From CAZHFW01 sp964531675 (GTDB lineage: Bacteria; Planctomycetota; Phycisphaerae; Phycisphaerales; UBA1924): a DNA stretch of 64,000 nt. Location: contig CAZHFW010000001.1 in assembly GCA_964531675.1 (NCBI GenBank), forward strand, positions 62,001 through 126,000. Direction: 5' to 3'. The notes beneath the pieces were generated by a model. It worked only from the letters and a program-made list of their open reading frames with translations, was not told the DNA's origin and did no database searches. This document shows positions 44,287 to 51,882 of the stretch, piece by piece; position 1 is the stretch's first letter; each line of letters begins with the position of its first letter. Position numbers and translations under genes: made by a program.

Positions 44287-45867
44287 TCAGCGGCTCTGGC
44301 GGATGCGTTCGAGGATCTGAGCCAGAGCCGCGTCGTTGCCGAGTCGGATGTCATCGGGCGTCACTGGCGCGAGAAGGTCGGGCGTCACGCCAGCGTCTGG
44401 CGTGGGTGGATTGCCTGGCTTTTCGATGGGGAAGCTTCCGATGAGCGGGAGGTCGACTTCGATCCTGGTGTTGGGGAGGCGGAGGAAGAAGAACGCGCCG
44501 CCGTTGATGCCGCGCTGGTTGCCTCCGGTGGGCTCGCCGACGAGTGTGGCGAGCCTGGACCGGCTCATGATCCACGCGAACTGGAAGGTGGCGCTGCTGT
44601 TGACGGCATCGACGAGGAGCCAGACGCGGCCGGTGAAGCGTGTGTGCGAGGGGCGGATGATGTTGTCATCGCCAGAGTCAGCGCCGCGATCGAGGATGAA
44701 GCCGCCTTCGGGTCTGGGTTTGGCGGCGTCGCCCCAATCGCGGAAGGAATCGTCCCAGGTGTCGAGGTAGGCGTTCAGGTCCTTGGGCACCGCGCGGGCC
44801 ATGACGCGACGTTCGAAGGCGGGCTTGGCGAGCGGCGCGTCGATGAGGCGCTCGATGAGCACGTCTCCGCAGTCCAAGCCGCCTTCGTTGCCTCGGATGT
44901 CGACGATGAGATCGCGTGCGCCCGACGCGATGAGCTCGTCCACGCGGTCGTGGATCCACTTCGACCAGTCGGACTTGGTGTTGTAGAACCCCCAGGAAGG
45001 CATGCGGAGGTACGCGCCGCCCTCGGGAAGCATGCGGAACTCCCAGAGCCCTTCTTCGAAGAGCGTGGTGTTCGCGTGGGCCTTGGCGGCGTCGAGCAGT
45101 GCGCTGCGGCTCTGCGCGATCTGAGCATCGCGGTCCTGGTGAGATTGGGCCCGGACGCGCACGTGCTTCTCCGTACCCGACGGATCGCGGAGCGTCAGAT
45201 CGAATCCTTCCGGACCGACCGGGAAGAGCATTGGGTAGAAGATGTCGAAGGCTTCCCGCTCTTCGAGCCCCGAGACTTCCAGCAGGCGGCGGCGTTTGTT
45301 GTCGCTGCTGCCGTCGGCGCGGGCGATGGTGATGAGTGACGAGAGAATCGTCGACGTGGGGGAGTTGTTGATCGCGATGATGCGGTCCCCGGGCTTTAAG
45401 GGCGAAGCGGGGTCAAGCGGGCGCGTGACGATCATGTCGCCATCGAACCATCGGAACGCGAACGGCACGCGGTTCACGCCCTGGAAGAGCGCCCCGGTGA
45501 TGGCTTTGGGTTGATTGACGAAGTTGGCGTAACTGTGGCCGCACTTGAGCGTCGCGAGGAACCGGGAGATTCGGAGGTACGCCTGCTCGAGCGTGGCGCC
45601 CGCGGAGAGATCGCGTGACAGTGCGCTCCAGGAGGCGTCCAGTTGTTCGGGCGTGTTGTAGCGCAGGAGCCCGGGGTGCAACGCGGTGTACGCACGGCGG
45701 AGCACATCCAGATCCTCGCGGATCTGATCGGGTGTGAAGGAGGTCTGGGCGGTGACCGGGGCCTGGGTATCGGTCTGAGCTGGCGGCTCGGCGAAGCACG
45801 TTGACGCCAACGAGCCGGAGAGGGCGAGGATGGCAGCCAGGAATCGGCGCGGGGTTGCGTGATGCAT
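44287..45867 (-). CDS. Exported S41-family (C-terminal-processing-like) peptidase
   Basis: A 526-aa peptidase with signal peptide (MHHATPRRFLAAILALSGSLASTCFA). A helical N-terminal part (DQIREDLDVLRRAYTALHPGLLRYNTPEQL) is followed by a PDZ-like domain near residue 170-250 (PLKPGDRIIAINNSPTSTIL) and the S41 core: LIVDIRGNEGGLDCGD, then VWLLVDAVNSSATFQFAW with the nucleophilic Ser in NSSAT, then GEPTGGNQRGINGG. The family cleaves C-terminal parts of proteins, often in the periplasm. It is in the same orientation as the PEP-CTERM-like genes, which suggests but does not show processing of exported proteins. The ATG at 45867 opens the signal peptide. A leading extension of 55 residues is Pro/Arg-rich and unlikely. 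Confidence 0.88.
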   Translation of the reverse strand: MHHATPRRFLAAILALSGSLASTCFAEPPAQTDTQAPVTAQTSFTPDQIREDLDVLRRAYTALHPGLLRYNTPEQLDASWSALSRDLSAGATLEQAYLRISRFLATLKCGHSYANFVNQPKAITGALFQGVNRVPFAFRWFDGDMIVTRPLDPASPLKPGDRIIAINNSPTSTILSSLITIARADGSSDNKRRRLLEVSGLEEREAFDIFYPMLFPVGPEGFDLTLRDPSGTEKHVRVRAQSHQDRDAQIAQSRSALLDAAKAHANTTLFEEGLWEFRMLPEGGAYLRMPSWGFYNTKSDWSKWIHDRVDELIASGARDLIVDIRGNEGGLDCGDVLIERLIDAPLAKPAFERRVMARAVPKDLNAYLDTWDDSFRDWGDAAKPRPEGGFILDRGADSGDDNIIRPSHTRFTGRVWLLVDAVNSSATFQFAWIMSRSRLATLVGEPTGGNQRGINGGAFFFLRLPNTRIEVDLPLIGSFPIEKPGNPPTPDAGVTPDLLAPVTPDDIRLGNDAALAQILERIRQSR

Positions 45868-46094
45868 GTTGCGGACTTCGGATGCGATGGCGTGTCGGAC
45901 GCGGGGTGAGCGTGGATTGGGAAGTCTTGGGGGGAGATTTCTTGTTGTCGGCGGTGGGGGTGTGGGGAAGTGGCGCGGCGCACGGAATTCCGGCGCGAGA
46001 GCGGATGCGGTGTGCGGGTGGCGCTTCGACACGAACGGCGCTTTCGCCGCTGATGTCGGGGGTGGGTTGGTGAAGGGGTTGCGCTGGGATTGGC

Positions 46095-46128
46095 GGTGGG
46101 TTCCTCTCGCTTGCGCGAGAGGCTCGGA
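46095..46128. repeat. REP-like repeat, copy 1 (34 bp)
   Basis: Identical over 34 bp to 47020-47053. Its core is the palindrome CCTCTCGC-TTGC-GCGAGAGG followed by CTCGGA. It lies in the gene-free stretch 45868-46193, upstream of the S41 peptidase gene and just beyond the end of the suppressor-of-fused gene; nothing else is recognisable in that stretch. The core TCGC-TTGC-GCGA recurs in the pair at 5726. Confidence 0.65.
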
Positions 46129-46193
46129 CGGAGGGGCCCGGACGGAGTGGGCCCGCGCGGAGGCGTCGGCAGTCGACGCGGCTTTGTGGCGCT

Positions 46194-46904
46194 TTACGCG
46201 CCGACGTTGACGCGCGACGGACTGGCGAGGTCCATGGGGCTCAGGTTGGCGGCGTCGAACCGCTCAAAGAGCGCCATTGAGCCCTGTTCGAGATGAAGCT
46301 CCATCTCTTCGCGGAACAGGGGCACGATCTGGAACAGCGCGATGTTCTTTCCGCTGCTTCTGATGAACGCGCCACGCTCGTCCAGCGCGGGAGGGAGGAC
46401 CATCCAGCAGACAAATGGGCAGTTCTCCGTGAAGGGCTCGGCGGGATCGCCGTTGGGCACGGTGTGGCCCATGTCCAGGAACGTCTCGAAGCTGATCGGC
46501 AGGCGGGCGAGTTCCTTGAGCCAGCGCACGGGCCAGTAGTTGTCGGGATCGTTGAAGTCGTCCTGGCTGCAAGGCCAGTCCGGAGGCAGGCAGATCATCA
46601 GTTCGGCAAAGCGGGGCGATTCCTCGTCATCGGGCACGCTCATCGGGGCGGCACTCATGCCCATCGTGACGAAGGCGCGGAAGGGGAAGTCTTCGCTCGG
46701 CGCGATCTTGAGCACATCCAGGTGGATCCCCTCCGAGACGATCTCGTGGAGCACCATCTCGATCGGACCCACGAACTTCTCGACATGAGCCCCGATCGCG
46801 TCCATCTCCGCATCGGTCAGCTGCGCGGGAGGCGACTCGCTCCCAGAGTCAAAGGACGGCTCGTGGCGGATGATGTCGGGCTTGTTGGGATCTTGCTCGG
46901 ACAT
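46194..46904 (-). CDS. Suppressor-of-fused (SUFU) domain protein
   Basis: A 236-aa protein that matches the bacterial SUFU domain: an acidic N-terminal tail, then VGPIEMVLHEIVSEGIHLDVLKI near residue 45, FVTMGMSAAPMSVP, AELMICLPPDWP, WLKELARLPISFETFLDMGHTVPNG and a C-terminal FREEMELHLEQGSMALFERF. In animals the domain is a Hedgehog-pathway regulator; in bacteria it is often linked to immunity or toxin proteins, and in many planctomycetes it is a plain single-domain protein of unknown role. No toxin is adjacent here. It sits between the two 34-bp repeat copies. The ATG at 46904 begins MSEQDPNKP. No catalytic residues were recognised. Confidence 0.85.
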   Translation of the reverse strand: MSEQDPNKPDIIRHEPSFDSGSESPPAQLTDAEMDAIGAHVEKFVGPIEMVLHEIVSEGIHLDVLKIAPSEDFPFRAFVTMGMSAAPMSVPDDEESPRFAELMICLPPDWPCSQDDFNDPDNYWPVRWLKELARLPISFETFLDMGHTVPNGDPAEPFTENCPFVCWMVLPPALDERGAFIRSSGKNIALFQIVPLFREEMELHLEQGSMALFERFDAANLSPMDLASPSRVNVGA

Positions 46905-47019
46905 GAGCCCAGACTAGCAGGGCGGGTTTGGGGTGCAACGAAACCGCCCGATTCGATGAGGCGGAGAGTGGGTGGGATCGTGGGGGCGGGGCCGTGGGGA
47001 GATCGAGCGCGGGATGGGT

Positions 47020-47053
47020 GGTGGGTTCCTCTCGCTTGCGCGAGAGGCTCGGA
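47020..47053. repeat. REP-like repeat, copy 2 (34 bp) with two decayed GAGAGGCTC units
   Basis: Same 34 bp as 46095-46128. Right after it come two shortened units, GCGAGAGGCTC and GGAGAGGCTC, up to about 47085. The element lies between the stop of the MCC-like gene (47108) and the start of the SUFU gene (46904), where it could also act as a transcription boundary. Confidence 0.65.
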
Positions 47054-47107
47054 TGATGCGAGAGGCTCAGTCGGAGAGGCTCCGACGGCGGGATGAAGTC
47101 GCGGGCT

Positions 47108-48802
47108 TCAGGTCTGCAGGACGCCGGTCTTGAAGTCGCGGGAGTAGTCCCAGCCCTGGTTCGCGGCGGCGAGGGCCGCGATCAGTTCGTCGCGCGTGCG
47201 GTGGGGCTCGATGATGCGGTCGATCCATCCCCGGCTGGCGGCGTGGCGGATGTCCTGCTGCTCGGAGTACCCCGCGTGGACCGCCGCGAGGATGGCCTTG
47301 TGGGTCGCCTCGTCGATGGTCTCGCCCTTCTTCTTGCGGCTGGCTTCTTCGATCGTCGCGAGCACGCCGGTGGCCTGATTGGCGCCCATGACGGCGCATT
47401 TGGCGGAAGGCCAGGCGAGCGCGAGGAACTGGTCGAATGCGCGGCCGCACATCGCGTAGTTGCCCGCCCCGTAGGAACCGCCTGTGATCACCACGATCTT
47501 GGGCACGACGCAGTTGGACATGGCGTTGACCATCTTGGCGCCGGCGCGGATGATGCCGCCTTGCTCGCTGTCGCGGCCGACCATGAAGCCGGTCGTGTCG
47601 TGGAGGAAGACCAGCGGGATCTTGCGCTGGTTGCAATCCATGATGAAGCGGGCGGCCTTGTCGGCGCTGTCGTCGTAGATGACGCCCGGCATCTGGGTGG
47701 ACTTGCTCGGGCCGGCTTTGCCTCCCGGCATGGTGCGGAAGACAAGCTTCTTCTGGTTCGCGACGATGCCCGCGGCGTGTCCGCCGATTTTGGCGTAGCC
47801 GCAGACGATGGACTGCCCGTAGTCGGCCTTGTACTCATCGAAGTCGGGAGCGAGCGACTGGTGGCCGTCGGCGTTGGGCTCGCCTCGGGAGTCGACGATC
47901 CCGGTGATGAGCTCGCGCACGTCGTACTGGGTGCCTGGCTTGTCGGTGAAGATGTTGTAGACGTCGGAGGCGTCCTTGATGGCGCCGGGCACGCGGGCGC
48001 GGGACGCGTCGGAGCTCGTGTTGTACTTAGCGACCAGCTCGCGCAGGCGGCGGATGCAGGTCGGGTCGTCCTTTTCCTTGAAGTCGATCGTGCCGGAGAT
48101 GGAAGCGTGCATCGACGCGCCGCCGAGCTCTTCGTCGGTGACTTCCTGGCCGATGGCTGCCTTCACCAGTGCGGGACCCGCGAGGTAGAGGCCCGAGCCT
48201 TCGGTCATGAGCAGGGTGTCGCAGAGGACCGGGAGGTATCCGCCTCCCGCGACGCAGAAGCCCATGATCGCGGCGATCTGCGGGATGCCTTCGGCGCTGA
48301 TGACCGCGTTGTTGCGGAAGATGCGTCCGAAGTCGTCGGTGTCGGGGAAGACGTCCTCCTGGAGCGGGAGGAAGACGCCCGCGGAGTCCACGAGATAGAG
48401 CAGAGGCAGCCGCGCCATCATCGCGATGGTCTGGGCGCGGATGATCTTCTTGCAGGTCATCGGGAAGAACGCGCCGGCTTTCACCGTGGCGTCGTTGGCG
48501 ATGATCATGCACCGGCGGCCCTGAACCTGGCCGATGCCTGTGACGACGCCGGCGGCGGGGGCCCCGCCGTGCTCCTTGTACATGCCGAAGGCGGTCCAGA
48601 GTCCGAACTCCTGGAAGAACGAGCCTTGATCGATGAGGAGTTCGACGCGCTCGCGGGCGGTCAGGCGTCCCTTGTCGTGCTGGCGGTCGATGGCGCCCTT
48701 CCCGCCGCCTTCCTTGAGCTTGGCCTCGGTGGCGAGGAACTCGGCGGTGAGGTCCTTGAGGGACTTGGGCGGGCTGGCGACGGGGGCAGCGGGGGTCGAC
48801 AT
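47108..48802 (-). CDS. Acyl-CoA carboxylase carboxyltransferase, methylcrotonyl-CoA carboxylase beta-like
   Basis: A 564-aa biotin-dependent carboxyltransferase beta subunit of full usual length. Diagnostic segments are DKGRLTARERVELLIDQGSF at the N-terminus, LVDSAGVFLPLQEDVFPDTDDFGRIFRNNAVISAEGIPQI (MCC-type, with the LPLQ and FGRIF signature), FCVAGGGYLPVL, DTTGFMVGRDSEQGGIIRAGAKMV and GGSYGAGNYAMCGRA at the second acyl/biotin site. Methylcrotonyl-CoA carboxylase acts in leucine breakdown and gives 3-methylglutaconyl-CoA, the substrate of a LiuC-type crotonase such as that at 28662. The alpha biotin-carboxylase subunit is not in this window. Propionyl- and geranyl-CoA carboxylase betas are related alternatives. 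The ATG at 48802 begins a Pro/Ala-rich tail before the core. Confidence 0.88.
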   Translation of the reverse strand: MSTPAAPVASPPKSLKDLTAEFLATEAKLKEGGGKGAIDRQHDKGRLTARERVELLIDQGSFFQEFGLWTAFGMYKEHGGAPAAGVVTGIGQVQGRRCMIIANDATVKAGAFFPMTCKKIIRAQTIAMMARLPLLYLVDSAGVFLPLQEDVFPDTDDFGRIFRNNAVISAEGIPQIAAIMGFCVAGGGYLPVLCDTLLMTEGSGLYLAGPALVKAAIGQEVTDEELGGASMHASISGTIDFKEKDDPTCIRRLRELVAKYNTSSDASRARVPGAIKDASDVYNIFTDKPGTQYDVRELITGIVDSRGEPNADGHQSLAPDFDEYKADYGQSIVCGYAKIGGHAAGIVANQKKLVFRTMPGGKAGPSKSTQMPGVIYDDSADKAARFIMDCNQRKIPLVFLHDTTGFMVGRDSEQGGIIRAGAKMVNAMSNCVVPKIVVITGGSYGAGNYAMCGRAFDQFLALAWPSAKCAVMGANQATGVLATIEEASRKKKGETIDEATHKAILAAVHAGYSEQQDIRHAASRGWIDRIIEPHRTRDELIAALAAANQGWDYSRDFKTGVLQT

Positions 48803-48913
48803 AAGGCCGAACCATAGGGAAACCAGCCCGCCCGGTCACTTCCGTCCGGGCCTTGGGCGCAGGCCTGATGACCGACGATTCGGTCCTTCCTGGGTCTTGG
48901 TTCGGGCCTCAGT

Positions 48914-49609
48914 TCAGGCGGCCCGACGGCTGCTGCGATCGCTGGACGCCAGGCCGAGCCAGGCCCGAAGGACCGCAGCAACGAAGTTGCGTTTCTCCGC
49001 CTTGCTGCTGGTGTAGACCTGGATGGGTTTGGGGGCGCGGTCGAGGTAGACGCCCCAGGCTCGATCACCATCGGAGTCGGGCTTGGAGGCTTCGACGTAG
49101 ACGTCGGTGATTTCGGAGACCGCGAAGGTCTTGCGGTAACCCAGGAAGCTGACGCCCACAAAGAGTTCGCCTTCATCGCCGCGGAGCCTGATGCGGGCGT
49201 GGCCGCAGAGCACCATGAGCGTGATGGGGACCAGGCACATGGTGCCCGCGAGGAAAGGGAGCCCAAAGAGCGATTGCAGCAGGTTGAAATGCCCGGAGCG
49301 GATCTGTGAGCCGTAGATCCCGGTGAGGGAGCCTCCGGACCAGATCGCGGTGAAGGGGACGAGGAAGCACGCGGCGACGATCGAGCGCGTGGACATGATC
49401 AGCGCGACGTCGGTGGCGGTTTCGACGATGCGCAGGCCCGAAGGCGGGCGGGAGAGATCGACCTGCGAGAGCTCGTCGAGATTGGCGCGGCGGGCCAGCG
49501 AGGCGTAGGACGCGGCGTGATTGCACGAGCGGCACAGCGCGATGTCGTTGGCGACGTTGACATCGTCGGGCGGAATCGGCTGACGACACTTGGGGCAAAG
49601 CGGGTCCAC
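48914..49609 (-). CDS. Zinc-ribbon membrane protein of unknown function
   Basis: A predicted 231-aa protein. Residues 5-29 hold a zinc ribbon, CPKC-x17-CRSC. After a polar stretch come two hydrophobic segments, about residue 71-95 (IVAACFLVPFTAIW) and 115-140 (LFGLPFLAGTMCLVPITLMVL), then a cytoplasmic or periplasmic C-terminal beta-rich domain of about 85 residues (RIRLRGDEGELFVGVSFLGYRKTFAVSEITDVYVEAS) that resembles a PH-like sensor but is not assignable. The start is uncertain: the GTG at 49609 is placed just before the ribbon; no Shine-Dalgarno is seen and the frame is open far upstream over recA. It is divergent from recA. The gene-free stretch 49610-49943 holds the recA promoter and a long leader. 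Confidence 0.65.
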   Translation of the reverse strand: MDPLCPKCRQPIPPDDVNVANDIALCRSCNHAASYASLARRANLDELSQVDLSRPPSGLRIVETATDVALIMSTRSIVAACFLVPFTAIWSGGSLTGIYGSQIRSGHFNLLQSLFGLPFLAGTMCLVPITLMVLCGHARIRLRGDEGELFVGVSFLGYRKTFAVSEITDVYVEASKPDSDGDRAWGVYLDRAPKPIQVYTSSKAEKRNFVAAVLRAWLGLASSDRSSRRAA

Positions 49610-49768
49610 GCGGAAAAAAGATCGGTCCGCGACGCGGGGGGATCCGAGCTGGCGGACCACATCGCAAGCGCTTTGCTTGAAGAGGGTTGGGATGAGCGGT
49701 GGTTGTTTGGTTCGGATGTGGAAAACTCGGGGTGAAAAGGATTTTGTTTCCCTTTCACGCCCCGAACA

Positions 49769-49811
49769 TTGACAGGTTGTTTGGTGTGCGGTAAGGTTCG
49801 AGAACCTTGCC
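49769..49811 (+). promoter_or_regulatory. recA promoter with a 22-bp dyad over the -10
   Basis: TTGACA (49769-49774) is a perfect -35; after 17 bp comes TAAGGT (49792-49797) as a weak -10. A dyad, GGTAAGGTTC-GA-GAACCTTGCC (49790-49811), covers the -10 and lies where an SOS repressor would block RNA polymerase. It has GTTC and GAAC half-sites, but with 2 bp between them rather than the spacing of the known LexA boxes I recall. Distance to the ATG is about 130 nt. Confidence 0.55.
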
Positions 49812-49943
49812 GGGCTCGCGTCCAGCGTCGCCCCCGGCCGCCGGTTGAGGCAATGGAAGCCTTGGCGGTGACTCACGCTGGAGAGCTCGGGTGCGGCTTC
49901 CGTTCCGGCGGCGGTCCCCCGACAGACAGAAAGGCGGTGGCCT

Positions 49944-51140
49944 ATGGCCACGCGTGAACGCGCCGAGCGCGCGGAGAAGGCGGCCGAGGCGGCTGCATCC
50001 CCTTCCAACCAGAACACCAGCGGCGCCGGGGCTCGTCCCGCGGCGGCTGAACCGCGCGTTGATCCGCGGATCGCGGCGGGCGACGTGAAGCAGTCGATCG
50101 AGCTCAAGCTCGAGGACAAGCAGAAGAAGCGGGCGCTTGAACTCACCCTCCAGCAGATCGACAAGACCTTCGGCAAGGGGTCGATCATGCGGATGGACGA
50201 GGACGCGTACCTCTCCATCCCGGGCATCTCGTCGGGCGCGCTGTCGCTCGATCTGGCGCTGGGAGGCAAGGGCATCCCGCGCGGACGCATCGTCGAGATC
50301 TTCGGGCCTGAGTCCTCCGGCAAGACGACCCTGGCGCTCACGGTCGCGTCCAATGCGCAGCGTGACGGCGGCGTCGCAGCGTTCATCGACGCCGAGCACG
50401 CGCTGGATCCGTCCTGGGCGCGCCGCCTGGGCGTGGACATCGACAATCTGCTGGTTTCCCAGCCGGATACGGGCGAGCAGGCCCTGGAGATCTGCGAGCT
50501 GCTCGTGCGATCCAACGCGGTGGACATCATCGTCGTCGACTCGGTGGCGGCCCTGATCCCCAAGGCCGAAATCGAGGGCGAGATGGGCGACAGCGTCGTG
50601 GGTCTGCAGGCCAGACTCATGAGCCAGGCGATGCGCAAGCTCACCGGCGTGATCGCGCGGTCCAACTGCACCGTCATCTTCATCAACCAGATCCGCGAGA
50701 AGATCGGCGTGATGTACGGCTCGCCCGAGACCACCACCGGCGGCCGCGCCCTGAAGTTCTACTCGTCGGTCCGCATCGACGTCCGTCGCACGGGCGCGAT
50801 CAAGGAAGGCGATCAGACCGTGGGAAGCCGCACCCGCGCCCGCGTGGTCAAGAACAAGGTCGCGCCGCCCTTCCGTGAGGCCGAGTTCGACATCATGTAC
50901 AACGAGGGCATCTCGGTCATGGGCGACCTGCTCGACCTGGGCGCCGAGTGCAACGTGGTCCAGAAGAGCGGGGCCTGGTACAGCTACGGCGACGTCAGGC
51001 TCGGCCAGGGCCGCGAGGCCTCCAAGGTGTTCCTCAAGGAGAACACCGAGCTTGCGGCGGAAATTCGCCGGGGCATCCTCCAGCATCGTCTGGAAAACCC
51101 GGTGACTGGGAAGCCCCAGCCTGGCGACGACGAGGATTGA
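49944..51140 (+). CDS. recA: Recombinase RecA
   Basis: A 398-aa RecA, the strand-exchange ATPase of homologous recombination and co-protease for LexA in the SOS response. The core is complete: Walker A GPESSGKT at residues 121-128, Walker B region VDIIVVDSVAALIPKAEIEG, loop GDSVVGLQARLMSQAMRKLT, FINQIREKIGVMYGSPETTTGG and KNKVAPPFREAEFDI, all typical. The N-terminus carries about 50 extra residues rich in Ala/Gly/Pro, and the acidic tail PQPGDDED is normal. The ATG at 49944 follows AAAGGCGGTGG. It is monocistronic or nearly so: a terminator lies 15 nt after the stop. The promoter region has a dyad that may be a LexA operator; no lexA gene is in the window. Confidence 0.97.
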   Translation: MATRERAERAEKAAEAAASPSNQNTSGAGARPAAAEPRVDPRIAAGDVKQSIELKLEDKQKKRALELTLQQIDKTFGKGSIMRMDEDAYLSIPGISSGALSLDLALGGKGIPRGRIVEIFGPESSGKTTLALTVASNAQRDGGVAAFIDAEHALDPSWARRLGVDIDNLLVSQPDTGEQALEICELLVRSNAVDIIVVDSVAALIPKAEIEGEMGDSVVGLQARLMSQAMRKLTGVIARSNCTVIFINQIREKIGVMYGSPETTTGGRALKFYSSVRIDVRRTGAIKEGDQTVGSRTRARVVKNKVAPPFREAEFDIMYNEGISVMGDLLDLGAECNVVQKSGAWYSYGDVRLGQGREASKVFLKENTELAAEIRRGILQHRLENPVTGKPQPGDDED

Positions 51141-51154
51141 GACATATGATCTTC

Positions 51155-51192
51155 CCGGCCGTGGGCGAAGGCTCGCGGCCGGATTTCTTTTT
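51155..51192 (+). terminator. Intrinsic terminator of recA
   Basis: A 12-bp stem from 51155-51166 and 51171-51182 (CCGGCCG...CGGCCGG at its base, with two G-U pairs inside and a GAAG loop), followed by ATTTCTTTTT. Confidence 0.8.
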
Positions 51193-51227
51193 GCTGTCTG
51201 GTTACGGGGTCTCAGAAAGGAACTGAC

Positions 51228-51641
51228 ATGGGCGCTTGGGGATCTGGGCCGTTCGAGAACGAGGATGCGCAGGACTGGGCCCTTGATCTGAAGGATGCTG
51301 CCGAGGAAGGGACCTCGTTCGTCGAGGACTACCTCCAGCGGGTCGCCCACTGGCCGGCGGACGACTATCTGGAGGCTCCCGAGGGCTCGATCGCCCTGGC
51401 GGCGGCCGAGGTTGTCGCGGCCCTGAAGGGCAAGGCGGCGGGGGAACTGCCGGCTGAGGTCAGCCAGTGGCTCCAGGGCCGTCCTGCCCCCGATGCGGGC
51501 TTGGTCAAGCTGGCGACCGCCGCGGTGGCCCGGACCATGACCAACTCCGAGCTGGCGGACATCTGGGAGGACGCCGATCCGGAGGAAGGCCAGGCCTGGA
51601 AGGCCCATTGCACGAGCCTGCAGCGCAGGCTTGGCGAGTGA
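51228..51641 (+). CDS. DUF4259 domain protein
   Basis: A 137-aa protein with the DUF4259 signature at the very start: MGAWGSGPFENEDAQDWALDLKD. After that come acidic helices (YLEAPEGSIALAAAEVVAALKGKA; DAGLVKLATAAVARTMTNSELADIWED), ending WKAHCTSLQRRLGE. The start is unambiguous, with AGAAAGGAACTGAC ahead of the ATG. The family is widespread, cytoplasmic and without known function. It lies between recA and tRNA-Leu with its own spacing; recA terminates before it, so it probably has its own promoter in the 87-bp spacer. No enzyme motif is visible. Confidence 0.85.
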   Translation: MGAWGSGPFENEDAQDWALDLKDAAEEGTSFVEDYLQRVAHWPADDYLEAPEGSIALAAAEVVAALKGKAAGELPAEVSQWLQGRPAPDAGLVKLATAAVARTMTNSELADIWEDADPEEGQAWKAHCTSLQRRLGE

Positions 51642-51721
51642 GCCAGCCCCGGGGAAACCGACCCGGGAAATGACCGAACGTTGCCTTTGCGGGACGGGTG
51701 TCCTAACCTGAGTCCCAAGCC

Positions 51722-51803
51722 GCGGCCGTGGCGGAATTGGCAGACGCGCTAGATTCAGGTTCTAGTTGGGAAACCAGTGGAGGTTCGACTCCTCTCGGCC
51801 GCA
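51722..51803 (+). tRNA. tRNA-Leu(CAG)
   Basis: A class II tRNA of 82 nt. The acceptor stem GCGGCCG pairs with CGGCCGC at 51796-51802, with discriminator A51803. The D arm contains GGCGGAATTGGCAGACGCGC. The anticodon stem CTAGA/TCTAG holds the loop TTCAGGT, anticodon CAG, reading CUG, which is very common in this GC-rich DNA. A variable arm (TTGGGAAACCA) and the T arm GGTTCGACTCC follow. The 3' CCA is not encoded. Confidence 0.95.
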
Positions 51804-51807
51804 TTCA

Positions 51808-51846
51808 GGGCCGCACGCCTTCGGGTGTGCGGCCTGATTCGTTTTT
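51808..51846 (+). terminator. Terminator of tRNA-Leu with a UUCG tetraloop
   Basis: GGGCCGCACGCC (51808-51819) pairs with GGTGTGCGGCCT (51824-51835), two G-U pairs, across a TTCG loop; GATTCGTTTTT follows (to 51846). Confidence 0.85.
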
Positions 51847-51882
51847 GGGCCCGCCTGGGGTTAGGCTCGGGGCGGAGGTCGG

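Noticed and set aside
46095..47053. 34-bp direct repeats flanking the SUFU gene as ends of a mobile element
   Set aside because: No transposase or integrase, and the repeats contain a REP-like palindrome that recurs at 5726 in another arrangement. A REP family explains them better.
49812..49943. Possible riboswitch in the long recA leader
   Set aside because: GC-rich hairpins are possible, but no conserved riboswitch motif could be recognised by eye.
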